Shown one piece after another: positions 8,063-18,114 of a DNA stretch of 64,000 bases. The notes beneath the pieces were generated by a model, which searched no databases, was not told where the DNA came from, and saw only the letters and a list, made by a program, of their open reading frames with translations. This DNA is from Streptomyces albireticuli (GTDB lineage Bacteria; Actinomycetota; Actinomycetes; Streptomycetales; Streptomycetaceae). Each line of letters begins with the position of its first letter. Positions within the stretch are counted from its first letter, which is position 1. Made by a program: the position numbers and the translations under genes. The stretch lies in assembly GCF_021228125.1 (NCBI RefSeq), contig NZ_JAJQQS010000002.1, positions 868,001-932,000 on the forward strand, given 5' to 3'.

Positions 8063-8707
8063 GTGACCGCCGCCGAGCCCACCCCGCCCGTCGACGACGA
8101 GCCGCAGCACACCCCTCCGCACACCACCCGCGTCGTGATCGCCGAGGACGAGGCCCTCATCCGGCTCGACCTCAAAGAGATGCTGGAGGAAGAGGGCTAC
8201 TCCGTCGTGGGCGAGGCCGGCGACGGCGAGACGGCCGTGGCGCTCGCCCGGGAGCACAAGCCCGACCTGGTCATCCTCGACGTGAAGATGCCCGTGCTCG
8301 ACGGGATCTCCGCGGCCGAGCAGATCGCCGGTGACTCCATCGCGCCCGTGCTGATGCTCACCGCCTTCTCGCAGCGCGACCTCGTGGAGCGGGCGCGGGA
8401 CGCCGGGGCCATGGCGTATCTGGTGAAACCGTTCAGCAAGAGCGACGTGGTGCCGGCCATCGAGATGGCCGTCTCGCGGTTCACCCAGCTGAAGGCCCTG
8501 GAGCAGGAGGTCGCCGACCTCTCGCAGCGGCTGGAGACGCGCAAGCTCGTGGACCGGGCGAAGAGCGTGCTCCAGACGCAGTACGGGCTGACGGAGCCGG
8601 CCGCGTTCCGCTGGATCCAGAAGACGTCGATGGACCGGCGCATGTCGATGCAGCAGGTCGCCGAGGCGGTCATCGAGGACGCCGCGGAGAAGAAGGCCAA
8701 GGGGTAA
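8063..8707 (+). CDS. pdtaR: ANTAR-domain response regulator
   Basis: The 214-residue protein starts at a GTG with GAGGAG 4-5 nt upstream. After a Pro-rich lead, residues 22-140 form a receiver domain: acidic pair AEDEA, phospho-acceptor Asp73 in LVILDVKMPVLDG, then LTAFS and the conserved lysine in YLVKPF. The C-terminal 60 residues (ETRKLVDRAKSVLQTQYGL to MQQVAEAVIE) are an ANTAR domain, which binds paired hexaloop RNA hairpins and prevents transcription termination. It is therefore an RNA-binding antiterminator (PdtaR type), phosphorylated by a sensor kinase that is not encoded nearby. Its RNA targets cannot be seen in this window. Confidence 0.92.
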   Translation: MTAAEPTPPVDDEPQHTPPHTTRVVIAEDEALIRLDLKEMLEEEGYSVVGEAGDGETAVALAREHKPDLVILDVKMPVLDGISAAEQIAGDSIAPVLMLTAFSQRDLVERARDAGAMAYLVKPFSKSDVVPAIEMAVSRFTQLKALEQEVADLSQRLETRKLVDRAKSVLQTQYGLTEPAAFRWIQKTSMDRRMSMQQVAEAVIEDAAEKKAKG

Positions 8708-8731
8708 CACCCCGGGAGCGGCATACGGCAT

Positions 8732-8776
8732 ACGGGAGGGGCCCGCGTCCGGGTTACGGACGCGGGCCCCTCCCGT
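8732..8776. terminator. bidirectional terminator between pdtaR and livF
   Basis: A perfect 20-bp stem (8732-8751 with 8757-8776) closes a 5-nt loop, GGTTA. It lies between the convergent ends of the response regulator and livF. There is no U tract, as is usual for high-GC intrinsic terminators. Confidence 0.85.
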
Positions 8777-8821
8777 GCGTCCTGGGCCGTCCCGGACCGG
8801 GGCGGCCCGCGGCCCCGCCGC

Positions 8822-9541
8822 TCAGTCCTCGCCCAGGTACGCCTTCCGCACGGATTCGTCGTGGAGCAGGTCCGCGCCCGTCCCGGACAGGACGATGCGG
8901 CCGGTCTCCATGACGTGGCCGTGGTCGGCCAGGGACAGCGCGGCCTGGGCGTTCTGCTCGACGAGCAGGATCGTGGTGCCGGAGGCCCTGAGTTCGGTGA
9001 TGGTCCGCATGATCTTCTGCATCATGATCGGGGAGAGGCCCATGGAGGGCTCGTCGAGCATGAGGAGCTTGGGGCGGGACATCAGGGCCCTGCCCATGGC
9101 GAGCATCTGCTGCTCGCCGCCGGAGAGGGTGCCGGAGGCCTGTTTCGCGCGTTCGCCGAGGATCGGGAAGAGCTCGTAGACGTGCTGGATGTCCCGGTCG
9201 ATCTCCGTGCCGTCCTTGCGCAGGAACGCTCCCAGCTGGAGGTTCTCGGCGATGGTGAGGCGGGGGAAGATGTGCCGGCCCTCGGGGGAGTGGGCGAGGC
9301 CGAGGGCGACGATCTTGTGGGCGGGGACGCCGGTCAGCGGTCGGCCGTCGAAGCGTACGGTGCCCGCGAGGGGCTTGAGGAGGCCGGAGAGGGTGCGGAG
9401 GGTCGTGGTCTTGCCGGCCCCGTTGGTGCCGATGAGGGTGACGACCTGGCCGGCCTCGACGGTGAAGGAGATGCCCTTGACGGCTTCGATCTTGCCGTAG
9501 GCGACGCGGAGGTTCTCCACCTCCAGGAGGGGGGTGGTCAT
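8822..9541 (-). CDS. livF: branched-chain amino acid ABC transporter ATP-binding protein LivF
   Basis: This 239-residue ABC ATPase has Walker A GTNGAGKTTT, the family signature LSGGEQQMLAMGRAL, Walker B LLMLDEPSMGLSP and the H-loop (LVEQNAQ), in LivF order. It powers uptake together with LivG. It is the last gene of the livH-M-G-F run; its ATG overlaps the livG stop (ATGA). The perfect hairpin at 8732-8776 lies after its stop. Confidence 0.95.
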   Translation of the reverse strand: MTTPLLEVENLRVAYGKIEAVKGISFTVEAGQVVTLIGTNGAGKTTTLRTLSGLLKPLAGTVRFDGRPLTGVPAHKIVALGLAHSPEGRHIFPRLTIAENLQLGAFLRKDGTEIDRDIQHVYELFPILGERAKQASGTLSGGEQQMLAMGRALMSRPKLLMLDEPSMGLSPIMMQKIMRTITELRASGTTILLVEQNAQAALSLADHGHVMETGRIVLSGTGADLLHDESVRKAYLGED

Positions 9542-10518
9542 CGGTCCTCCTCGGTCCGGGCGGCGCCGGGATCGCCTGCGGTTTCCGTGCCCGTGCCCGT
9601 GCCCGCTGTATCCGTACCCGTACCCGCACCCGCACCCGTAGTCGCTCCCGCTCCCGCCTCCGCCGCCTCGACCTCCGCGAGTTCCTCCTCGCCCGGCGCG
9701 CCCTCGAAGGGCGTGCCGAGGTAGGCGGCGATGACGCGTTCGTCGGCCTGGACGACGTCGGAGGTGCCTTCGACGAGCTTCTCGCCCTGGACGAGGACGG
9801 CGACGCGGTCGCAGAGGTTGAAGATGAAGCGCATGTCGTGCTCGATGACGAGGACGGCGGTGCCCTGGGCGCGGATGGCGCGGACGAGGGCTTCGGTGGC
9901 GCGGGTCTCCTGGGGGTTCATGCCGGCGGTGGGTTCGTCGAGGAGGAGCAGGCCGGGGTCGCTGGCGAGGGCGCGGGCGATCTCCAGCTTGCGCTGTTCG
10001 CCGTAGGGGAGGTTGCGGGCGAGGTGGTCTGCCTTGGGGGCGAGGCCGGTGAAGTCGAGGAGTTCCATGGCGCGCCGGGTGGAGGCGGTTTCGGCGCGGT
10101 GGAAGCGGGGGGTGCGCAGGAGGGCGGAGAAGAGGCCTTCGTGGGTGCGGGTGTGGCGGCCGACGAGGACGTTTTCGAGGACGGTCATGTTGGCGAAGAG
10201 GCGGATGTTCTGGAAGGTGCGGGCGACGCCGGCTTTGGTGACGAGGTGGGGTTTGGGTGGGAGGACGGTGTCGCGGTAGGTGACGGTGCCTTCGGTGGGG
10301 ATGTAGAGGCCGGTGAGGCAGTTGAAGAAGGTGGTTTTTCCGGCGCCGTTGGGTCCTATGAGGCCGACGATTTCGTGGGCGGAGACGGTGAGGTCGACGG
10401 CGCGTACGGCGGTGAGTCCGCCGAAGCGCATGGTGACGCCGGTGGCGGTGAGGACGGGGGTGTCGTCGGTGGCGGGTGCGGGTGGTGTGGTCGCGGTGGT
10501 GGTGGTCATGGCGGTCAC
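9538..10518 (-). CDS. livG: branched-chain amino acid ABC transporter ATP-binding protein LivG
   Basis: The 326-residue product is an ABC ATPase with Walker A GPNGAGKTTFF, signature LPYGEQRKLEIARAL and Walker B LLLLDEPTAGMNP, the LivG pattern. The conserved domain ends near residue 270. The last 45-50 residues are a low-complexity tail of Ala, Gly, Thr and Glu, encoded by short repeats around 9590-9640 (CCCGTGCCCGTGCC-like on the + strand). Such a tail is not needed for ATPase function. The GTG start at 10518 overlaps the livM stop (GTGA). A second Met lies three codons later. Confidence 0.95.
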   Translation of the reverse strand: MTAMTTTTATTPPAPATDDTPVLTATGVTMRFGGLTAVRAVDLTVSAHEIVGLIGPNGAGKTTFFNCLTGLYIPTEGTVTYRDTVLPPKPHLVTKAGVARTFQNIRLFANMTVLENVLVGRHTRTHEGLFSALLRTPRFHRAETASTRRAMELLDFTGLAPKADHLARNLPYGEQRKLEIARALASDPGLLLLDEPTAGMNPQETRATEALVRAIRAQGTAVLVIEHDMRFIFNLCDRVAVLVQGEKLVEGTSDVVQADERVIAAYLGTPFEGAPGEEELAEVEAAEAGAGATTGAGAGTGTDTAGTGTGTETAGDPGAARTEEDR

Positions 10519-12326
10519 GCCTCCGCTTTGGTGACGCCGACCGCCCCGTCGGGGAGGCCTTGTTCGGGTACGTCCAGTTGCCCGGTCTCGTGGAATTCGA
10601 GCTGTTTCCTGCGGTCGGCGACCATGCCTTCGGGGCGGAAGCGCATGAGCAGGATGAGGGCGAGGCCGAAGAGGAGCAGCTGGTAGTCCTGCATGAAGTC
10701 CATCTTGTTCGGGATGAGGTAGAGGAGGGCGGCGCCGATGACGGGTCCGCTGATGGTGCCCATGCCGCCGAGGATGACGGCGGCGAGGAGGAAGGCGGAG
10801 TTGGGGGGGACGGTGCCGGCGAATTGGTACTGGTCGGGGGTGGCGGTGGTGATGACGTGGGCGTGGACGGTGCCGGCGAGTCCGGCGAGGGCGGCGCCGA
10901 GGGCGAAGGCGAGGAGTTTGAGGCGGAAGGCGTTGATGCCCATGGCGGTGGCGGCGGTCTCGTCCTCGCGGATGGCGACCCAGGCGCGGCCGATGCGGGA
11001 TTCGGCGGCGCGGCGGAAGACGAGGACGACGAGGAGGGTGGCGAGGAGCATCAGGAGGTAGTAGTTGCCGAAGCGTCCGATGGGGATGCCGAGGATGTCG
11101 TGGGTCTGGCCGAAGTCGAAGCCGAAGAGGTCGAGTTCGGGGATGTTGGGGATGCCCATGGAGCCGTTGGTGATGTCGGGTCCGGTTTTGCCGTTGAGGT
11201 TGAGCATGGTGATGCGGAAGATCTCGCCGAAGCCGAGGGTGACGATGGCGAGGTAGTCGCCGCGGAGGCGGAGGGTGGGGGCTCCGATGAGGACGCCGAA
11301 GACGAGGGAGGCGCCGATTCCGGTGAGGACGGCGGCCCAGAAGGGGAAGTGGACGCCTACGGCGGATTCGGGGGAGCCGGAGACGAGGGCGGCGGCGTAG
11401 GCGCCGACGCCGAGGAAGGCGACGTAGCCGAGGTCGAGGAGGCCGGCGAGGCCGACGACGACATTGAGGCCGAGGGCGACGGTGGCGAAGATCAGGATGC
11501 TGGTGGCGAGGTTGGCGTAGGCGTCGTTGGTCTGGAGGAAGGGGAAGCAGGCGGCGGCCGTGAAGGCGGCGGTGAGGGTGATGTTGCGGTGTTTGGCGGT
11601 GAGGGTGCTGAGGCGTGAGGTGAGTCCGGAGCGGTTGAGTGCGGTGAGGGTGAAGACGGCGAGGAGGAGGTAGCCGACGAAGAGTTCGCCGTATTCGGTG
11701 TCGATGCCGTAGGTGAAGGCGGCGAGGCCAAGGGCGAAGGCGGTGGCGATGATGAGGATTTCGGCCCAGGTGGGGAGGGGGGTGGGCCGGGGTGCGCGGC
11801 CGGTGGTGAGGGTGTGGCGGAAGCGTTGCCAGGGGTTGGGGCGGGTTTCTGGTGTGCCTGGTGTGCCTGTGGCGGCGGTGGTTCCGGCGGTTTCGGTGGT
11901 CTGGCGGTCGTTGGGGAGGGCGAGGGCTCCGGTGAGGGTGAGGAGGGTGGCGGCCGCGGCGATGTAGGCGCCGGGTTCGAGGTGGGCGAGGCCGCCGAGG
12001 TCGGTGGTGATGGCGCCGAGGGTGTACCAGGTGGTGGCGAGGGTGCCGAGGGCAAGGAGGACGGTGGGGGCGGTGGTTCCGGCGGGGGCGAGCCAGCGGA
12101 GGCCGCGGAGGTGGTGTCCGGCGAGGGCGTGGAGGAGGGTGAGGATGCCGCCGGTGAGGGTGATGGTCTGGAGACCGCCGGGGTAGCCGTTGACGGTGAG
12201 GTTGCCGGGGAAGGCGGTGGTCCAGGTCCAGGCGAGGAAGGTGGAGAGGATGGTGAGGGCGGCGCCGGTGAGGGTGAGGGCGCGGGCGGTGGTTCGGCGT
12301 GGGAGTCGGTCCGGCATGGTGGTCAC
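10515..12326 (-). CDS. livM: branched-chain amino acid ABC transporter permease LivM (extended)
   Basis: The product has 603 residues, about twice the length of E. coli-type LivM core domains. The C-terminal 330 residues are the classic permease (GLNVVVGLAGLLDLGYVAFLGVGAYAAAL, then the EAA-like loop GIGASLVFGVLIGAPTLRLRGDYLAIVTLGFGEI), here quoted only as landmarks across several helices. The N-terminal 270 residues add further hydrophobic segments of unknown role (LTLTGAALTILSTFLAW is the first). The GTG at 12326 overlaps the livH stop (GTGA); an ATG three codons later is an alternative start. Together with LivH it forms the membrane channel for leucine, isoleucine and valine or a related substrate. 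Confidence 0.93.
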   Translation of the reverse strand: MTTMPDRLPRRTTARALTLTGAALTILSTFLAWTWTTAFPGNLTVNGYPGGLQTITLTGGILTLLHALAGHHLRGLRWLAPAGTTAPTVLLALGTLATTWYTLGAITTDLGGLAHLEPGAYIAAAATLLTLTGALALPNDRQTTETAGTTAATGTPGTPETRPNPWQRFRHTLTTGRAPRPTPLPTWAEILIIATAFALGLAAFTYGIDTEYGELFVGYLLLAVFTLTALNRSGLTSRLSTLTAKHRNITLTAAFTAAACFPFLQTNDAYANLATSILIFATVALGLNVVVGLAGLLDLGYVAFLGVGAYAAALVSGSPESAVGVHFPFWAAVLTGIGASLVFGVLIGAPTLRLRGDYLAIVTLGFGEIFRITMLNLNGKTGPDITNGSMGIPNIPELDLFGFDFGQTHDILGIPIGRFGNYYLLMLLATLLVVLVFRRAAESRIGRAWVAIREDETAATAMGINAFRLKLLAFALGAALAGLAGTVHAHVITTATPDQYQFAGTVPPNSAFLLAAVILGGMGTISGPVIGAALLYLIPNKMDFMQDYQLLLFGLALILLMRFRPEGMVADRRKQLEFHETGQLDVPEQGLPDGAVGVTKAEA

Positions 12327-13252
12327 GCCCTGTCCGCGACGCGTTCGCCGAGCAGGCCCTGGGGCCGGAGCAGCAGGACGAGGATGAGGAGGACGAAGGC
12401 CCAGACGTCCTTCCAGGAGCCGCCGCCGAATTGGGTCATGCCGGGGATCTCCTCGATGTAGCCGGTGGCGAGGGCTTCGGCGACGCCGAGGACGACGCCG
12501 CCGAGCATGGCGCCGTAGATGTTGCCGATGCCGCCGAGGACGGCGGCGGTGAAGGCTTTGAGGCCGGTGATGAAGCCCATGCGGAAGTCGACCTGGCCGT
12601 ATTTGAGGCCGTGGGCGACGGCGGCGATCGCGGCGAAGGCGGCGCCGATGGCGAAGGCGATGACGATGATGCGGTCGGTGTTGATGCCCATGAGCTTGGC
12701 GGTGTCGGGGTCCTGGGCGGTGGCCTGCATGCCGCGGCCGGTGCGGGTGCGGGCGACGAAGAGGCCGAGGGCGAGCATGCAGAGGGGTGCGGCGATGAGG
12801 AGGAAGATCTCGCCGCGTTGGACGGTGACGCCGAGGATGTCGAGGGATTCGCCTTTGAACTGGGGGAAGACGCGGGCTTTCTTGGCGTCGGGGTACCACT
12901 TCCAGATGGCTTGCTGGAGGGCGATGGAGAGGCCGATGGCGGTGATGAGGGGGGCGAGGCGGGGGGCGCCGCGCAGGGGGCGGTAGGCGAAGCGTTCGGC
13001 GGCGACGCCGATGGTGACGGAGGCGAGGACGCCGCCGAGGACCATGAGGGGGAGGGCGAGGGCGAGGGCGGTGCCGTCGGGGAGGGCGAGGTGGGCGGTC
13101 AGGGCGCCGAAGCCGCCGACCATGAAGATCTCGCCGTGGGCGAAGTTGATGAGCTGGACGATGCCGTAGACCATCGTGTAGCCGATCGCGATGAGTCCGT
13201 ACATCGCGCCGAGGATGAGTCCGTTGGCCAGCTGTTGCGGCAGTTCGTGCAC
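12323..13252 (-). CDS. livH: branched-chain amino acid ABC transporter permease LivH
   Basis: The 309-residue membrane protein has the LivH pattern: LILGAMYGLIAIGYTMVYG in the first helix, LINFAHGEIFMVGGF, and the late helix FTAAVLGGIGNIYGAMLGG. It is the first gene of the four-gene overlapping run. The GTG start at 13252 was chosen because the family begins here (HELPQQLANGLILGAMYG); longer upstream reading is Arg/Pro-rich and not conserved-looking. The binding-protein gene ends 164 bp upstream, so all five genes probably form one operon. Confidence 0.95.
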   Translation of the reverse strand: MHELPQQLANGLILGAMYGLIAIGYTMVYGIVQLINFAHGEIFMVGGFGALTAHLALPDGTALALALPLMVLGGVLASVTIGVAAERFAYRPLRGAPRLAPLITAIGLSIALQQAIWKWYPDAKKARVFPQFKGESLDILGVTVQRGEIFLLIAAPLCMLALGLFVARTRTGRGMQATAQDPDTAKLMGINTDRIIVIAFAIGAAFAAIAAVAHGLKYGQVDFRMGFITGLKAFTAAVLGGIGNIYGAMLGGVVLGVAEALATGYIEEIPGMTQFGGGSWKDVWAFVLLILVLLLRPQGLLGERVADRA

Positions 13253-13416
13253 CGCTGGGCCTCCGTGGGTGGAAGGGGTGCGGGGGGACCGGTCCCGGGG
13301 GCCGCGCGGGGTCGCCTGTGGGGTCGTCCGCGCGGCGTGGCCGTCGAGGGCGGGTGGTGGTGCGGCGGTACGGGGAGGTGGCCCGTACGGCGTGGTCGGC
13401 CCTTGTGACGGTGGGG

Positions 13417-14649
13417 TCAGCCCTTGTATTCGGCGCTGTAGCGGGATTTCCACTGGCCGGCGTCGACCTGGTAGGCGGTGATCAGGGTGTTGGTGGTGTC
13501 GCCGTACTTGTCGAAGGAGACGGGGCCGGTGACTCCGTCGAATTCGACCTTGTTGAGGGCGTCGACGATTTTGGCGCGGGCGTCGGAGGGGAGTTTGCCG
13601 TCGTTGGCGGAGACGACGGCTTTGACGGCCTGGACGAGGGCCCAGGTGGCGTCGTAGGTGGAGCCTCCGTATGCCTCGTAGCGGTCCTTGTAGCCGGCGG
13701 TCTTGTAGTCGGCGATGAACTTCTTGGCGGAGTCGAGTTGTTCGACGGGTTTGCCGACGGAGGTGGCGTAGTCGCCGGCGGACTTCTTGTTGAGGGTGAT
13801 GTAGTCGCCGCTGTACATGCCGTCGCCGCCCATGAGGGGGGCTTTGACGCCGCCGTCCTTGAGTTGCTGGCTGAGGGGGGCGGAGGCGGGGTATTCGCCG
13901 CCGTAGAAGACGAGGTCGGGGCTCGCGGTCTTGACCTTGGAGACGATGGCCTTGAAGTCGCGGTCCTCGGGGTTGACGTGTTCGGTGCCGACGACCTTGC
14001 CGCCGAGGGCGGTGAATTTGGTGGTGAAGGCGGCGGCGAGGCCGACGCCGTAGGTCTTCTGGTCGTCGATGACGTAGACGGTCTTCGCCTTGATCTGTTC
14101 GTAGGCGTACTTGCCGCCGAAGGAGCCCTGGACCTCGTCGGTGGTGGAGGTGCGGAAGTAGGTGCTGAACTGGCGTTTGCGCTTGTCCTGCTTCCAGTCC
14201 TTGCCCTGGCTGAGGTCGGGGGTGGTGTTGGCGGGGGATATGAGTGCGATGTTGTTGGACTGGGCGACCTGTTGCATCGACTGGGCGACGCTGGAGTTGA
14301 GCGGTCCGACGATGCCGAGGACCTGTTTGTCGCCGGCGAGTTTGGTGGCGTTCTGCTGGCCGGAGGTGGGCTGGGCCTGGTCGTCGAGGGCGCGGAACCG
14401 GAAGGTGACGCCCGGGACTTCCTTGGTCTTGTTGGCGTTGTTCAGGGCGAGTTCGGCGGAGTTCTTGATGCCTTGGCCGAGGGCGGAGAGGTCGCCGGTG
14501 AGCGGGGCGTCGAGGCCGATCACGACGGTGGTCTGCTTGCCTTCGGACTTTCCGTCGTCGCCTTTGTCGTCGCGCGATCCGCAGGCGCTCAGGGTGAGGG
14601 CCCCGGTGGTGAGCGCGGTGGTGAGGATGAGCAAGGAACGGTGTCGCAC
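13417..14649 (-). CDS. branched-chain amino acid-binding lipoprotein (LivK-type)
   Basis: The 410-residue protein starts at GTG 14649 with AAGGGA upstream. A lipoprotein signal peptide ends in the lipobox LSAC (Cys23). The mature part is a type 1 periplasmic-binding fold (VVIGLDAPLTGDLSALGQG, IVGPLNSSVAQSMQQVA, ISPANTTPDLS). It is the extracytoplasmic substrate receptor for the transporter encoded immediately downstream. The exact substrate is not determined by sequence; branched-chain amino acids are the family default. Confidence 0.93.
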   Translation of the reverse strand: MRHRSLLILTTALTTGALTLSACGSRDDKGDDGKSEGKQTTVVIGLDAPLTGDLSALGQGIKNSAELALNNANKTKEVPGVTFRFRALDDQAQPTSGQQNATKLAGDKQVLGIVGPLNSSVAQSMQQVAQSNNIALISPANTTPDLSQGKDWKQDKRKRQFSTYFRTSTTDEVQGSFGGKYAYEQIKAKTVYVIDDQKTYGVGLAAAFTTKFTALGGKVVGTEHVNPEDRDFKAIVSKVKTASPDLVFYGGEYPASAPLSQQLKDGGVKAPLMGGDGMYSGDYITLNKKSAGDYATSVGKPVEQLDSAKKFIADYKTAGYKDRYEAYGGSTYDATWALVQAVKAVVSANDGKLPSDARAKIVDALNKVEFDGVTGPVSFDKYGDTTNTLITAYQVDAGQWKSRYSAEYKG

Positions 14650-14831
14650 GGTGATTCCCTTCCCTGGCGCGGCCCTCTCTGCTGAGGTGCCGTGGCGCGT
14701 GCCGGGCGGTGCGGGGCGGTGTGGTGGTGTGCGGCCCGCCCGGCGGGTCGTGACTGGCCGTGACTCTAAGGGCGTGCGGCGGCGCGGGGCAGAGGTGCTG
14801 GCCATGATGTGACTGTCTTGTTATGGCGTAG

Positions 14832-14845
14832 GTCACTCCAGTGAC
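14832..14845. promoter_or_regulatory. palindrome GTCACT-CC-AGTGAC upstream of the liv operon
   Basis: A 6-bp inverted repeat with a 2-bp centre lies about 185 bp upstream of the binding-protein start. It sits in a relatively AT-rich stretch of the 446-bp intergenic region 14650-15095. It may be an operator for the liv operon. The rest of that region contains no convincing gene, apart from the terminator at 15007-15045. Confidence 0.35.
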
Positions 14846-15006
14846 TTCTGTGTAGTGGAGGTGATCGGACGGAAGGGGTGTTTGGGGAGAGATCCGGCGC
14901 CTCGCGGTCGGGAAGGTGTAGTTCCGCTAATGCGTCGGGGGTGACGCGGGGCGTGGGCCGGGTGTCGTGATCGTCGTACGGGCGCTGTGTGGCCGGAAAG
15001 ATCGCG

Positions 15007-15045
15007 AAAGCGGCGGCCGGGGATACGGGATCCCGGCCGCCGCTT
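15007..15045. terminator. terminator after thioesterase gene
   Basis: The arms AAGCGGCGGCCGGG (15008-15021) and CCCGGCCGCCGCTT (15032-15045) are perfectly complementary around a 10-nt loop. The hairpin lies 50 bp past the thioesterase stop on the minus strand. Confidence 0.8.
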
Positions 15046-15095
15046 CATGGCGGTGTCCTATGTGATGTGACGCACGGTGACGTGCGAGGTGGGCC

Positions 15096-15569
15096 TCAGG
15101 TGGTGGGGCGGCCCTCGTCGGTGTCACGGATGAGGCAGGTGAGGCGGGCGCTGCAGACGCGCTTGCCCTGCTCGTCGGTGACGACGATCTCGTAGGTGGC
15201 GGTGGAGCGGCCCCGGTGCACGGGGGTGGCCACGCCGGTGACCAGCCCGGAGCGTACGCCGCGGTGGTGGGTGCAGTTGAGGTCGACGCCCACGGCGATC
15301 CGGCCGGGGCCGCCGTGCAGCATCGCGCCGACGGAGCCGAGGGTCTCGGCGAGCACGGCGGAGGCGCCGCCGTGCAGCAGCCCGTACGGCTGGGTGTTGC
15401 CCTCGACCGGCATGGTGCCGACCACGCGGTCGGGCGCCGCCTCGACGACCCGGACGCTCATGCGCTCGCCGAGGTGCCCGGCGGAGAACAGGGCGGGCAG
15501 GTCGATCCCGCTCCCCGCCCACTGGTCCAGGACCTCCTGAGGGAAAGTGGTCCCGGTCTGCTCACCCAT
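15096..15569 (-). CDS. PaaI-type hotdog thioesterase
   Basis: The 157-residue product is a single hotdog fold of the PaaI/YbgC-like acyl-CoA thioesterase family. The helix motif LLHGGASAVLAETLGS carries the His-Gly-Gly and the downstream acidic residue typical of the active site, followed by GVDLNCTHHRGVRSG. It probably hydrolyses an aromatic or short acyl-CoA. It stands alone between two terminator-like regions and shows no link to its neighbours, so the substrate is unknown. Confidence 0.88.
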   Translation of the reverse strand: MGEQTGTTFPQEVLDQWAGSGIDLPALFSAGHLGERMSVRVVEAAPDRVVGTMPVEGNTQPYGLLHGGASAVLAETLGSVGAMLHGGPGRIAVGVDLNCTHHRGVRSGLVTGVATPVHRGRSTATYEIVVTDEQGKRVCSARLTCLIRDTDEGRPTT

Positions 15570-15672
15570 GACGTGCTCCGATCGTCCTTGCTCGTTGCGT
15601 GATGAACGTTTTCATGAACGCTTGTGAACGTCTTATCAGGTCAACAGGCTTGGCGGCCGGTCGGGGTGATGG

Positions 15673-17961
<2,289 letters not shown>

Positions 17962-18063
17962 CTCGCTCCCCTTTGAGCGCTCGGTGCGGGCGTGCTCGCG
18001 TGTTCGACGTCGATCCTGTCACGGGCCCCGGGAGGGTGGGTGGCGAGGGCGGTGCGGCCCGGA

Positions 18064-18086
18064 TTGTCAGTGGGTCGTGGCAGGAT
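18064..18086 (+). promoter_or_regulatory. RecA-independent DNA-damage promoter of polA
   Basis: TTGTCAGTG (18064-18072), an 8-bp spacer and CAGGAT (18081-18086) match the actinobacterial RecA-NDp promoter motif except for C in place of T in the -10. A GTG codon follows 7 nt after the -10. The same motif and spacing precede uvrB and uvrC in this window. Confidence 0.7.
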
Positions 18087-18114
18087 CGGGGGCGTGGCAG
18101 CGAAGGGAACGAAG